From Apostichopus japonicus (lineage: Eukaryota > Echinodermata > Holothuroidea > Aspidochirotida > Stichopodidae): a DNA stretch of 60,000 nt. Location of the stretch: the NCBI RefSeq assembly GCF_037975245.1, contig NC_092580.1, positions 29,541,501-29,601,500 on the forward strand, given 5' to 3'. Below are positions 46,101 to 58,100 of this stretch, piece by piece. The translations under genes were made by a program, and so were the position numbers. Every line of letters begins with the position of its first letter. Within the stretch, counting starts at the first letter, position 1. The notes below the pieces were generated by a model, which saw nothing but the letters and a program-made list of their open reading frames with translations, was not told the DNA's origin and ran no database searches.

Positions 46101-49100
46101 TGGAGGGTGTTGGGGGGGATTAGTCAGTAATAAGGTTCCATCCTCTCTCCTTTGGATGTTAAGTGGTAGAAATTTATGCCGAAACTTAAAACTATTATAG
46201 GAAACAAAATAAGGCTACAAAAGAACGTAGAGTGAGAGTACATGCGAAAAATAAATTGTCACTCGCAGCACTTTTCTAGACGACAATTAAATAATAGTCC
46301 TGAATGGACAAAATCTGTCCAGTAGTTCACAATGCCGTCACCGAATACCCTCTGCTTCCGGGCTATTATCCTGCAAAATGTTACTAGTTTAATCCATTGG
46401 TCCATAATGGTTTAAATGCTGGTTACTTGCAATAATCTTCCTCCTACCCATGAATAAGTCATTAACTTATTTTAAATCATGAATACGATCAGAGCTAGAA
46501 CCATGTATGGCCAGCTACATGAGACAGAACCAGGAAGTAAACACAGGCCTGGTCAATTGCCTTTAGTTTAATCACCAAAGTAATAAATTGTAGCTTTTTT
46601 TCTTTTGACATATATGGTACTTATATTATATTATTATATTATATTATTTTTTGGCTGTATATTCTATATCATTAAACTTGAATTAGTTTCAATTATGACC
46701 CCTTGTACATTTGAAATTTCCTTTTTTGGATGTACTTTCCAGCTTTACTCGTTTTTTCTTCTTTTTGTATAATTACAGGGTTATTTTTTTTTTAGGATTG
46801 TAAGGTACTTCATGAGAATCAAGTCATTTTAATAGGTTGCTGTACTCTTTGATATAACCGAGAAAATTAAAAGGTTAAATTCTGATATTTGGAACAGATG
46901 TTTTCCATGAATCTATAAGTTTTATGTGATATTACCCAGCATCCCAGATTGTTAGATTTCTTTCACATCTGTTGCCAATTTTGTTTCTGTTGCAGTTCAA
47001 ACACAATGAGATGCCTGTGTGTGAAAGGTCAACTGAACTCATTTCAGATGGTGAGTATTACCTGCCAATTGTTATTACACTGTGTGGCTTTTGGCAGGTT
47101 GATGTAATTGTTTATGCCAAGTGAGTGAAGTTCCCATATCTTCTTCTCTAAGATATGAGACTTTAAAAATATTTGAAACTGCCCATGTTGCAAATACCAT
47201 ACCATATAATGAACAGATGTATCCAGGGGCGGCGATTTGTTTCAAATATTGGGGGGGGGGGACATTTGCTTGGGTGCAGGCGCGTAGCAACTTTCATCCC
47301 CAAACTTGTTTGTTATATTTTGTGTATATATATATATATATAATATAACAAAAATCCACGTTTACTCCAAAAGAAAATATTATTAGAGAAAACCAGAGAA
47401 ATAAGATATGACTCATAATTGACAAATAAGGAGTAAGTTTTAGAAAATATATTGGAAGTTTCGGTCCCCCTGGGACCTTCATCAGCAATATACTTGGCAG
47501 TCGAATGAAAAGTACAAAATGTAACACAATGGAAGTATGAAGCTAGATAAGTGTAAGTTGCAATGATGGAATTAAAACCAAATAAACCATGACTATACAG
47601 GAAGCGGTTTTGAAGTTCGAGGCAATTAAAATGTATTTTAATTGCCTCGAACTTCAAATCAACCACTGAACGTAAACGTAAAGAAATCGATTGGATCTTT
47701 CATATTAAGTCTCACATCACCGGCCTCAACTAAGACCTGGGACCCCTTAACAACTATCAGTTCTACAAGCATATGTAATCCATTCTTTGCTCCTTAATCC
47801 GCTTCCTGTATAGTCATGGTTTATTTGGTTTTAATTCCATCATTGCAACTTACACTTATCTAGTGTCATACTTTCATTGTGTTACATTTTGTACTTTTCA
47901 TTCAACTGCCAAGTATATTGCTGACGAAGGTCCCAGGGGGACCGAAAATTCCAATATATTTTCTAAAACTTACTCCTTATTTGTCAATTATGAGTCTTAT
48001 CTTATTTCTCTGGTTTTCTCTAATAATATAAATATATATATATATCTGGTTACTGGTTGCTTCAGCCCTTTTTTTCCTTTTTCATCGGCAAACCAAATTT
48101 CATTACGGATGCGGTCCGTTTTAGCTATATCATTTCGAAAAAAAAGTAAAAACTACTTTCGGTGAAAGTCTGTTTTTTTTTTTGGTGATATTTAGTAACA
48201 AATTATGACACAGTTAGACAGGCGCGTTGCGAGCAATTTGCCAAGGGAGGGGCGAAGCTTGTAGGCAAACTATCTTTAGAAGCATAGCCGTAAAAGAAAA
48301 TTTTGGCCGAAAATGCCTCCCAGATCACTGGAAATGGCACTTCCCAGGCCTTGTAAGTTGCATCTAAGCATTTTCTATTTTGAAATTACTAGCGATATCA
48401 TAAAAAAATACAAAAAATATTCTAAAAAAAACTATGCCACCAAATATTGGGGGGGATATTAGATACTATATCCCCCACCTAAAATATTGGGGGGACATGT
48501 CCCCGTGCCCCCCATGATCGCCGCCCATGGATGTATCTGCATTAACGTTAACTGCAGTTAACGTTTCCATAACCTTACCCAAATGGACGCCCAAAATCAA
48601 ACACATAAGACTTCAAGTAGCTACAGTATTAAATTGAGAAAACTATATAAAAAGTCAAAGAGAAGCCATGTAAAAAGGTTTGTCATCTTTGAAAGTCCAT
48701 TTATTCAAATCGTTATAAACATGCACAAACCTTCTCAAACTGGGTAGGTAGCCCACAATATCTTTATCATGATATGAGGTATGTATTTCACGGGATCATA
48801 TTTCGGTCCTCAGTGAGCAAACAAAAATTTGATTTGAATTGATACCAAGTTTTAAAACTTGAAAGACAAAGTACCTCGTAAAAATATGATTGTAGGTTAT
48901 ACCTAGCTAATTAGTCCTGAATAGATGATTTATACCATTAGGATAGGCATTGTTTTGTGTTAATTCTTCTAAAGGGACTCCAATTGCATTGGAATATGTT
49001 ACTGAATTAAAGGAAAAAGGATCAGTCACTACTTAGCTTAATTCTGAAAGAGTATTTGTGGCCAGGTCATGAGCTGTTTGAGCCATTTTCAAGTTTGAAT

Positions 49101-52100
49101 TTTTGCAATTTAAGACAATTTGAACCTTGTAAAACAAGACATTCCACCTTCTGTATCTTTGCAGGCATCAGTAGACAGCCATATACAGCACCTGTCGGTA
49201 GCTCTTCCATAACACTCCTTGCTAACGAGATCCGTTTTGATGAGGCAGAGTGCAACCTACTCCATTGTGAAACAGAGTCTTCCTATTCAAGCTCTTGTTG
49301 GGCAGATGAATGCTTAAGAGATTACCAAGGTCAAACTTTCCTCTTCATGAACATTTCATTTAAACTTGGTGAGTTCACTGCTTTTAAATTCAATTAACAG
49401 TGCGTCATTTCTGAAGATTATTTTAAAACCAGCTACAGTGCAGCAGCCGCTGTGTCTATTGCAGTTTTGTAGTTCTTTATCCTGACTATAGTCCAGGTTC
49501 TCTTCAAATAATGAAAAAGAAAAGTCTAATAAATATATCTAAGTTGCCCATGACATGGAATAATTGACTTGTGTCTTGATAATGTTTTATCGATAGCTCT
49601 AACCAATTGCATATTTGTTACGTCATAGATCAGTAGCCATTCATTAGTTTGAAGAATAAAACGTAACCTCGGAGGGTCGATCATTTGCATTCTTACTTCG
49701 AGCAATTAATATACAGTACCGTTGGTAAAATAATTGATCAACAGAAAAAACGAGATGCCTTTAAACTTTGGAAAATCTGCAAACATTTCACAGAGCTCTA
49801 CAAAACTATTTCCATAAGGCTAGCTTGATGTAACCATAGTGATTTTAACATGTAGATGATGTAGTTGATGTTATAGATATATTCAGCAACCAACCACTCT
49901 AACGCCATTGGCTGTTATATTAATTGATCATATCTTACCATGATCAAAGAAGAAAACCAGAGGGAAGGGGTCAGAGGGACCAGGAGAATTACTTTTTCGT
50001 TAGAGGATAGAGTGTTGGGACATGTAGTTTAGTGTGGACTTTGAACAGAGTGAATGATTCAGAAGACATTATTACACTAACAATATCTAATAGACCGTGT
50101 TTACAAGCTATTTTTGTAGTGAAAATAAACTTAAGCCGCGCCCCCTAATAATTAAAAAAATATATATCTAATAGGCATATTTTATTCGCCAGTAATTATT
50201 GTTGATTCTTTTCGCTTCAATCATTTCTTCATTCTCCACAGGTGGGTCAAATGTGACATCCATTCAGTTTCATATTTCGTCACAATTTGATCCATTCCAC
50301 CATCCAACCCGTTACATGATCAATATGTCAGACTCGCATAACCATGAATTTAACAGCGAGGTAAGTGCATGCCCTTTCCAATTGGAAGTACCAGTCTACA
50401 CCCTCATTAGTGTTTCAAAGTTTATTTAGAATCCAAGCCAATCTCAAAGGATTGTTTTCATTGGAGCAGCTAAAACATCAAATTTACAAACAAACACAAA
50501 AATGACTGGTACAAACAGGAGTATAGAATAAATTATAAGCAGTAAAAACAGTTCAGAATGCCAATAAAAAATGTAAAAGAAAATGTTAACAATTAATAAC
50601 ATAAGAAAATACATTACATTATAAACACAAACATATGGATCTGTAACCCTAGTCTTTTATGACCCTTTCGAAGAGAACAAGCGAAATATAAATCAGACAA
50701 CGTAATTTCCCCATGTTTATCAACATATGGTCAATTCAAAATATTAACCGGGTTGCATGTGCAAGCAAATTTACTCAATGGCCATAATACGTATTACTAG
50801 AAAAAACAAAGGCTTTACAGTGAATTTTCATAGCTGGACTCGAGTACAGGGAAGAAGTAATGACCTTAGGTTATTTGTTAAATGTGTCCTTCGAACAGCT
50901 CACTCTCCAACAAAACTTATTTGAGAGGGAGGGATAGCCCCACACATTATGTAACGCCATCCGTGATACACACAGTAGTAATTGCATGAAACACACATAT
51001 CCCAGCATACAGCCTAATGTACAGTTATGAACAGAGAGGACAACACACCTGCCTGCGAATGCATCCTATTAATGTTTTGAACAAACAAAGGGTATGTTAT
51101 TGTCTGGTTTTTATTTTCTCTTTTTTTACTCTCGAACTCTGCAAATGGGTCAAAATTCTGGCCAAAGAGTACGTTGTCAAGATTGAGTGGTTATATTTAC
51201 TACACAATAGTATCAAAACAGATTATTGATACTTTTGAGATTGGTGTATCTCGGCTATTAGAGGCTTTAATTAAATTTAAATAGAATTTGACGGATGTAT
51301 CCCAATTTCAGCTGCCTCAGTAAATCAGTACCCAAGTTCATAACCTTTATTTATTTGCTAGCCATGAATTATTTTGTTCTTCAAAACAATATGAGTACAG
51401 AAATGATTGCATTTAACAATAGACCAGGATTTAACCCTCAGGGAAAAAGCTCACTTTAGTTTTAATGTAATCTGCCTGAAATACCTGGAGCGAAAGATAG
51501 TTCCAATGATGAACTAGCTCTGTAAGAGTCTTGAGTGATAGAGTGATAGAGTGTGTTTTTCACAAATTTGTATGTTACCTCAGGCACATGTTTACCAGAT
51601 ATTTAGTTTCTCTCTGGATTATATTGTTTGGACGAGATATGTGACAAAGGGGCCTCTAGCATGTTGATCAATCACTGGATTTTTCAGAAGCAGAGAATTC
51701 TTTCTTCTACAGGTCAGAAAATAGTCACAGGAAGTAGTTAGTTGAGTAAATCTCCAAAATGTAATGATTTCTATTCCAAGCGCATATAGAAAGTATGCCT
51801 GATGATATTTTCGCCTTTAGTTGTAGAAAGAACATTCAAAATAAAATAAAACTGTTAGCAAACTGCTTATCCACTAGAGAGCCTGTGTAAGGGATCATTT
51901 GGAAAATCATGCCATTTTAACAGATCTACAACATAAGTCGTTCTTGTACTACTCAGCTTCTCATGACTATTTCAGATTTAGATCACTATTATGATAAGAA
52001 TACCCAGGTTGATATAAATATTCTTGACTTCTCTAAGGAATTTGATGTAGTTTCTCATCGTAAATTGCTGGCCAAGATCGGCCAATATGGAATTCGGGGA

Positions 52101-55100
52101 GATCTCTCCCGTTGGATCAATAGTTTCTTGTCACATAGGACCCAAAGTGTGATTATCGATGGTATATCATCAACATCCGCTTCTGTTCTTTCAGGTGTTC
52201 CACAAGGCACCTGTCTTTGCCCAGTTCTGTTCTTATGCTAAATAAACGACATTACTTATCACATTAAATCGCAACTTCGATTATTTGCGGATGATGCTTT
52301 GCTGTATAGACCTTTTCACTCATTTGACGACCATCTCATCCTCCAGAAATATCTGAAGGCCCTTGAATCCTGGGCTACGCTTTGGGACATGAAATTCAAT
52401 CCCTCTAAATGCTTCATGATGTCTACAAAGCGTAGCGGGGCAAAATCTGTGTTCTTTTACTCCATATACAATCAAATATTGGAGTGCGTTACTGCGCAAC
52501 CTTATCTTGGTATCCTGTTTAGTGACAATTTATCTTTCTCTACTCATATTGATAAGAATTGCTTTAGGACCAGCACAACCCTTGGCTTCCTTAATAGGAA
52601 TTTGCGCTCCTGCCCACCAGAATTACGTGAATTGGCCTATATGTCTATGTTTCGTTCTACTCTTGAATATTCAGCTCAGATTTGGGACCCCTATAAGGTC
52701 TCAGACCGAAATAAAATAGAAAAAATTCAAAGGAAGGCAGCACGCTTTGTAACTCGAGATTTCCGTAGGCAATCCAGCGTCACTGAGATTTTGAAGACTT
52801 TAAAGTGGGAACCCCTCATAGAAAGAAGGAAAAGGGCCAGACTTACGCTCTTTTACCAAATTATTAATGGCCTAATAGCAATCCCAAACGAGACTAATCC
52901 CTTCTTGAAACCAGGGAGGCGTGGTCGCTATACTCAAATTCCACACAATCATCGTGCTTATCGGTATAGCTTCCATCCTAGGACCATAAAAGACTGGAAT
53001 ACATTATCCTTGGCCGTTAAAGTGAGCCCTAGTCTTGAGGTGTTTAAGACAAGATTGCCCATGCATTATTATTAGCTCTGCTGCGCTGCACACCAACATC
53101 CTCGTTGTGATACCCGAGAGGGGTTTTTAACGAGAAACCTACAGAAACAGAAAGAGAATGTGTAAAAGTAAGTTGGCCTGATGTTTCAATCCTAGCAGGA
53201 TCTTCTTCAAAGGCTAAATGACAAGTAACAGTAACATAAGGGACAAAACACGCACAGAATACAGAGGTTAATGAGCATGGTGAACACAGAGAGATAGATG
53301 TAAGGGGATTAGTAGACAAGGGACTGAGAGAAGGAAGAAAGAAACCAACAGGGGAAGAGGAGAGGTGGAAAGAGAGGATTAAGGGAAGGGGGTAGGGAAT
53401 AAACTGGAGAAGGACAAAGACAGAAAGGTGTGTAGAAAAAAAGGGTGGAAGAGAGCTATGAGAAGAGGAGCGATGGGGGGGGGACAAGGAGAGAAGGATG
53501 GGGGGACAGAAGAAAAGTTAGTCATGTCCTTTCTGAATGTTGAGCCCATGAGTTTGAATGGTGCTAAGACGTTGCATCCACAGCCTCTCTCTGCTGATTC
53601 GTACTAGGTCAGGACGGCTACCTAAGGATTCAATCCCCTGTAGGGACATGTCGTTAATGGTATGGTTGGGAAGGTTAAAGTGTTCTCCAACTGGGGTCTC
53701 AGTCTTCATGGTGTTGACTGTGAAAGAACATTAACGTTTTTTCACGAAAGCAAATGGAACCAATTAGATCTGTGTTGAATTATTAATCTTGATAGCATAT
53801 ATAATCCAAAATGTCTTGGGATCTTAACTCACTATACAGTAAAAATTCACATACTGCAACCAATAACATACCAGTAACCCAAAACATTCATTCCCAGATA
53901 GGCTTATATTAATACTCAGCAATGTGAACATGATAAGTACAGATATTCATTTCTGTTTCCTTTCTTGGAGGGGGATGGTAAGGGCAGGAAGAATAGACTT
54001 TTAAGTTCCCAATTGGGTGGGACAATTGCCCTCAATTTCTGGAAATAAATTCATATATAGATTTATTTACTTGATAGGGACCTTAACTATAAAAACATCA
54101 TTCTGCAGCTGATATAATTATAGTTTTAATCATACCTTTTCTGTCAGTGTTTGAGGAAGTCTATAAATTTAGAGCAAAGAGCACCCCAACAGCATCCAGA
54201 ATCTTTTGTCTTTCTTACATTTCACAGGAAACTTTTGTTCTCTCTGGGGTTGGTGCGTTCCTTAAAATTCATGGTGATTCAGAGATTTTGGCTGTTCTGC
54301 CAGGAGTCACTTACACAGTGTCGGCTTACAGTCCAGGGAGTACTGACAATTTCACCGTTAAAGTTCCCGGTAAGAGAGCTAGCTGTATGATCATGTAGAA
54401 ATTCTCATCTTGCAGCATATTAATTGCTTAAAAATATATCATCAATGGATGCACATTTCATAAAACTAACACCATCCAAAAGTGTATGCTTAGGAGGACT
54501 TACGTACCGCCCGATCCAATACCTGGCCTGTCACTGTCCATGGTAAGGCCTTGATTCATGATGATAGTGCAAATAGAATATTAATTGTTGCCAACCGTGA
54601 GACGCCTCCAAAAGCTGTATATAGATATTGTGAAAGATCAAGCCAAATTCGTCTTCAGTTTTCTTAAACTCCTCTTCAGTACAATCTTTAGATTGTTTAC
54701 TATATACTTAGAATTCATACAAGAAACATTATTCATAATCTATTATGTTGTAATTTTTTTGGCTATTATTATTTTTATTTTTTATTTTCATTGTTTGGTG
54801 CTTTTCTAGATTGTAACCAGCTTCCTTTGGCACTATCATCTGTAAACTACCATTGTAAACTGGACAGTAAGTATAACTGGTTTCAGAAGGTAGATAACTG
54901 TAGAACTTGTTTTGGTAGGAAAATAAACCGATTGTTGTTAAGACGGAATTAAAAATTAACATCATGATTAAGTCTGACTAAGGAGCTGACCTCATTCATT
55001 TTTATTTTTATCTTTATATTTAGGTTTACAGTCTTGTTCAGGGCCAAGGCCCTCTCACATGACTTTACAACTTAACCCTGGTCATTGGTAACTTGTCACA

Positions 55101-58100
55101 CCTACACACCAAAGTGTACGCAATTCAGTCAATCTCTCCTGGGGCACCACAGTGCTTCACAACCATGTGTCTCCCCAGAGGGACTTCCCATAGGGTGCAG
55201 CCACAAATCGGTGCACGCAACTATATTTACAAGTTACCTCACAAGTCCCCATTTATACACCTGGGTGAAGAGAGGCAAAAGAGAGGCAAAGCGCCTTGCC
55301 TGAGGACACAACGCAATGATCTGGCCAGGACTCGAACCTGTAATCCTTTGATCACAAGTCCACTGCCTTAACCACTTGACCACAATGCCCTCATTAACTT
55401 CAAAGGATCAAGTCTTCGATCTAATTTTCACATACTTTGTCAGACTTTCTCAGAAATAGAAGCTATATATGTTGTATTCTCACTTTAAATAACATTTAAC
55501 CAGAAAACAAGAAGAAATTCTAAAAAATTAGACCATGGGTTGCACACGTTTAAAGCTCAACCTATACTCAGACAGGTTCCAGTAATTAAACCAAATGGTA
55601 GAGCCCAGGTTCTAGATTCAAGTTGTTTTCTGAAGTAAAAGGCATATACATGTCTTTTGTGTTTTAAACTATACAGAGGTAAAATAGCAATATCTGAGTC
55701 ACAGTGATCGGTTAATATTTCACTTCCCACGCAAGGAACAATGTATTTAAAGTCAGTCAATATTTTATTTTTTTTCTTGCTGGTTCTTTGCTTGGGGGTA
55801 AGATGGAGGGGGGGGGGGGGCTATAAGTGCTAGTTGTTGTAGCCTTGCCTTGGAAATTGCTAGTTCAGTATCCTATTTTTACCATTGGGTGTGAGAAATT
55901 GCTAAACACTTTTTGCACTATATGGTTGACTGAGTGATAGACAATGTGTTAATTTGTACTTAGATATTGTGCAAGAATTTACCACAGATTTGTTGTTACA
56001 GTTGATCTTTTGTCATATATGCTAGTATTGTTGAAATTTCTTGCTCTTTAATTGCATTATTTTTCTTTCTTTAGAATTCAGTTTAAAGGAATATATTATT
56101 CCATTTTTGTGATATGCGCACCATTCAGTATAATCTGGTCTATGAATTGACAAGTTTATATGGAAACTATTCAATTTCTTGTCGATTGAATAGACATTGA
56201 AATGCCTCATTATTTTGAAGGTCATACGATGCACTTTTGAAAGTTTTACTTTAAAAAATAATCACAACTAATTGTGACACCGCTCTTGGTGTTTTTCTCT
56301 TGGTGTACAATTGATGCCTTGGATGTGTGATATCATATTCACTACGTTTATGGTTAAATAAGTTTTGGTAAAAGTTGTGGTTTTTACAGAAACTGACAAA
56401 GTTTAAAGATAATTGGAATTTCAAATATTGAAAGTAGAATTTTCACTCAAAGCTGCTTTGTTTACTTGATTTTTGATTAATTTTTCAATGCTGTTCTTTT
56501 AGTTATTTCATAAAATTGCATAACAATTTAAGAAGATGGCCTCAACTTCCAATCACATGCCCCAGATTGTAAGAAACTAAATTGATGTATTTTGCCACCA
56601 CCCGCCCCCCCCCCTCCCCAACCTAATCATAACCATGCCTGCATATGATCAAATAAGCTTTTCTGGTACATTTTCATGCGACCTCTCTTTTACATGTTAT
56701 ACTTTATAATTTTACAATAATTTCTACTAACCAACTTTTCTAAAGAAATGTTTCTCCCTATTTCACAGCACCAGCTAATTATGAATCCAAAATCCGTCTT
56801 AACTTGGCTGAGCAAGCAAATGGAGTTGTGCATGTGTCTTTTAGTGTCAACTCTAACAGCAAATGGTATCCTGGCTATGCTCTTAAACTCTTGAGCCTAC
56901 CAGAAGATGAAGTGAAATCAGTAGAGTTACCAAACGAAGCGGTAAGCGGTTGCTATGGTGTAGCCCTAGGTCGGGGTGGTCTAGACCTCCAGAATATTTG
57001 TCTGGTCCCACCTCCAGAAATTGTCCAAAACATTTTTTCATTTTAGTATTAAAGAAGGTTCTGCCTGTGTAGGAACTTAAATATTAGTTTACATAAAGGA
57101 TATCGGTCGGATATCGGTATCTACAAAATTTTGTGTCATTTACAGGTGGTTCACAACTGATGTTGGTTCTTCAAAACAAACATACTTCTGTCAGAGTTAA
57201 TTTACGAGAAAATATTTTGGCCTACTAGAATCCAATCCCCCTGGGCTTCTATGGAATTGCAAGGCAATATTAGACACCAACGCGTCGCTTTTATAACCTA
57301 GTAAAACCTGTGGTAAAAAATAATTTGAAATTCATAAAAGTATCGACCCCTAGCTGCATTTTTAAGTGCAGACCACTGTGAACAATTGGTACAGCACAGC
57401 CCAATGCTAACATATTGCACAGGCTACTTTGTTTGAGCTTTTCGAACCACTAAAAGAAGTTTCTGCTGGAAGCATTCACAGCTCCCCATTTCCACCCACT
57501 GCTTGAGGAAAAGCTAGCAAAATATAAGTAAACTATGATTAAGTATCTTTGACCACGGTGGAATACTCCAGCCTGCAATTTCGACCAATCAGGTCAAAAT
57601 ATCACCTACTAGTGTGTACACAATGAATATCTGTTGACATTTTGATAAGGAAATAAATATGCGATTCACTTGTAACATTTTAAAAGTTTGAGAGGGACCA
57701 TCAGTTCTTGGAGCCCTGTTATGTACTTGTGCAGGACATGTACAGGTTAGGATGCTCTAAGCTGTTTAGAATAAAACACCCTTGATACGTTCAAGTTCGA
57801 GCAATGCGAACGGTAAATGATCATGAAGTAATGCTTTTATTTGAAGGTTTAAGACTGCTGTATAAATTGTTATAATTGGAGATTTAACAACATTTAAATT
57901 TCATTCTTTTGCATCACTGAGGAAAAAGAACAATATATCATTATAACATGTGGAACATGTAGGCTATACTTGTTTAGGCCAAATGTAATAATAGTGCAAT
58001 CCAACTGCAAACGAAAACTTGTCAGAAATGAACAAAAGGGAAAAAACATAAATCGTTTATTTTTTTTTTTTAAATTCAGGGTTAAGAATGCAGTGAGAAA

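Larger units (their letters stand above)
47340..48030. mobile_element. Inverted pair of Penelope-like element 3' ends
   Basis: A large palindrome: 47345-47640 is the inverted repeat of 47644-48030, the left arm lacking about 165 bp present in the right arm. The arms meet at an almost perfect hairpin (47611-47663, around TTAAAATGTATTTTAA). The right arm encodes a fragment KEIDWIFHIKSHITGLNQDL, like the end of the Penelope GIY-YIG region, then a 3' UTR and a hammerhead. Both outer ends adjoin (TA)n runs. It lies in gene 2 intron 2. Confidence 0.75.
51845..53740 (-). mobile_element. Penelope-like element remnant, interrupted by a LINE
   Basis: Minus-strand order: C-terminal GIY-YIG-region coding (53518-53709), pyrimidine-rich 3' UTR, degenerate hammerhead (53173-53219), tail to 53161, then after the LINE the tail continues at about 51895-51852 and ends CTAACAG against TTTTATTTTATTTT. 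The copy at 22640-22745 shows the tail uninterrupted. Confidence 0.7.

Noticed and set aside
53044-53487. 147-codon minus-strand frame
   Set aside because: Low-complexity Ser/Pro/Leu translation of the purine-rich Penelope 3' UTR; the true coding end is at 53518.
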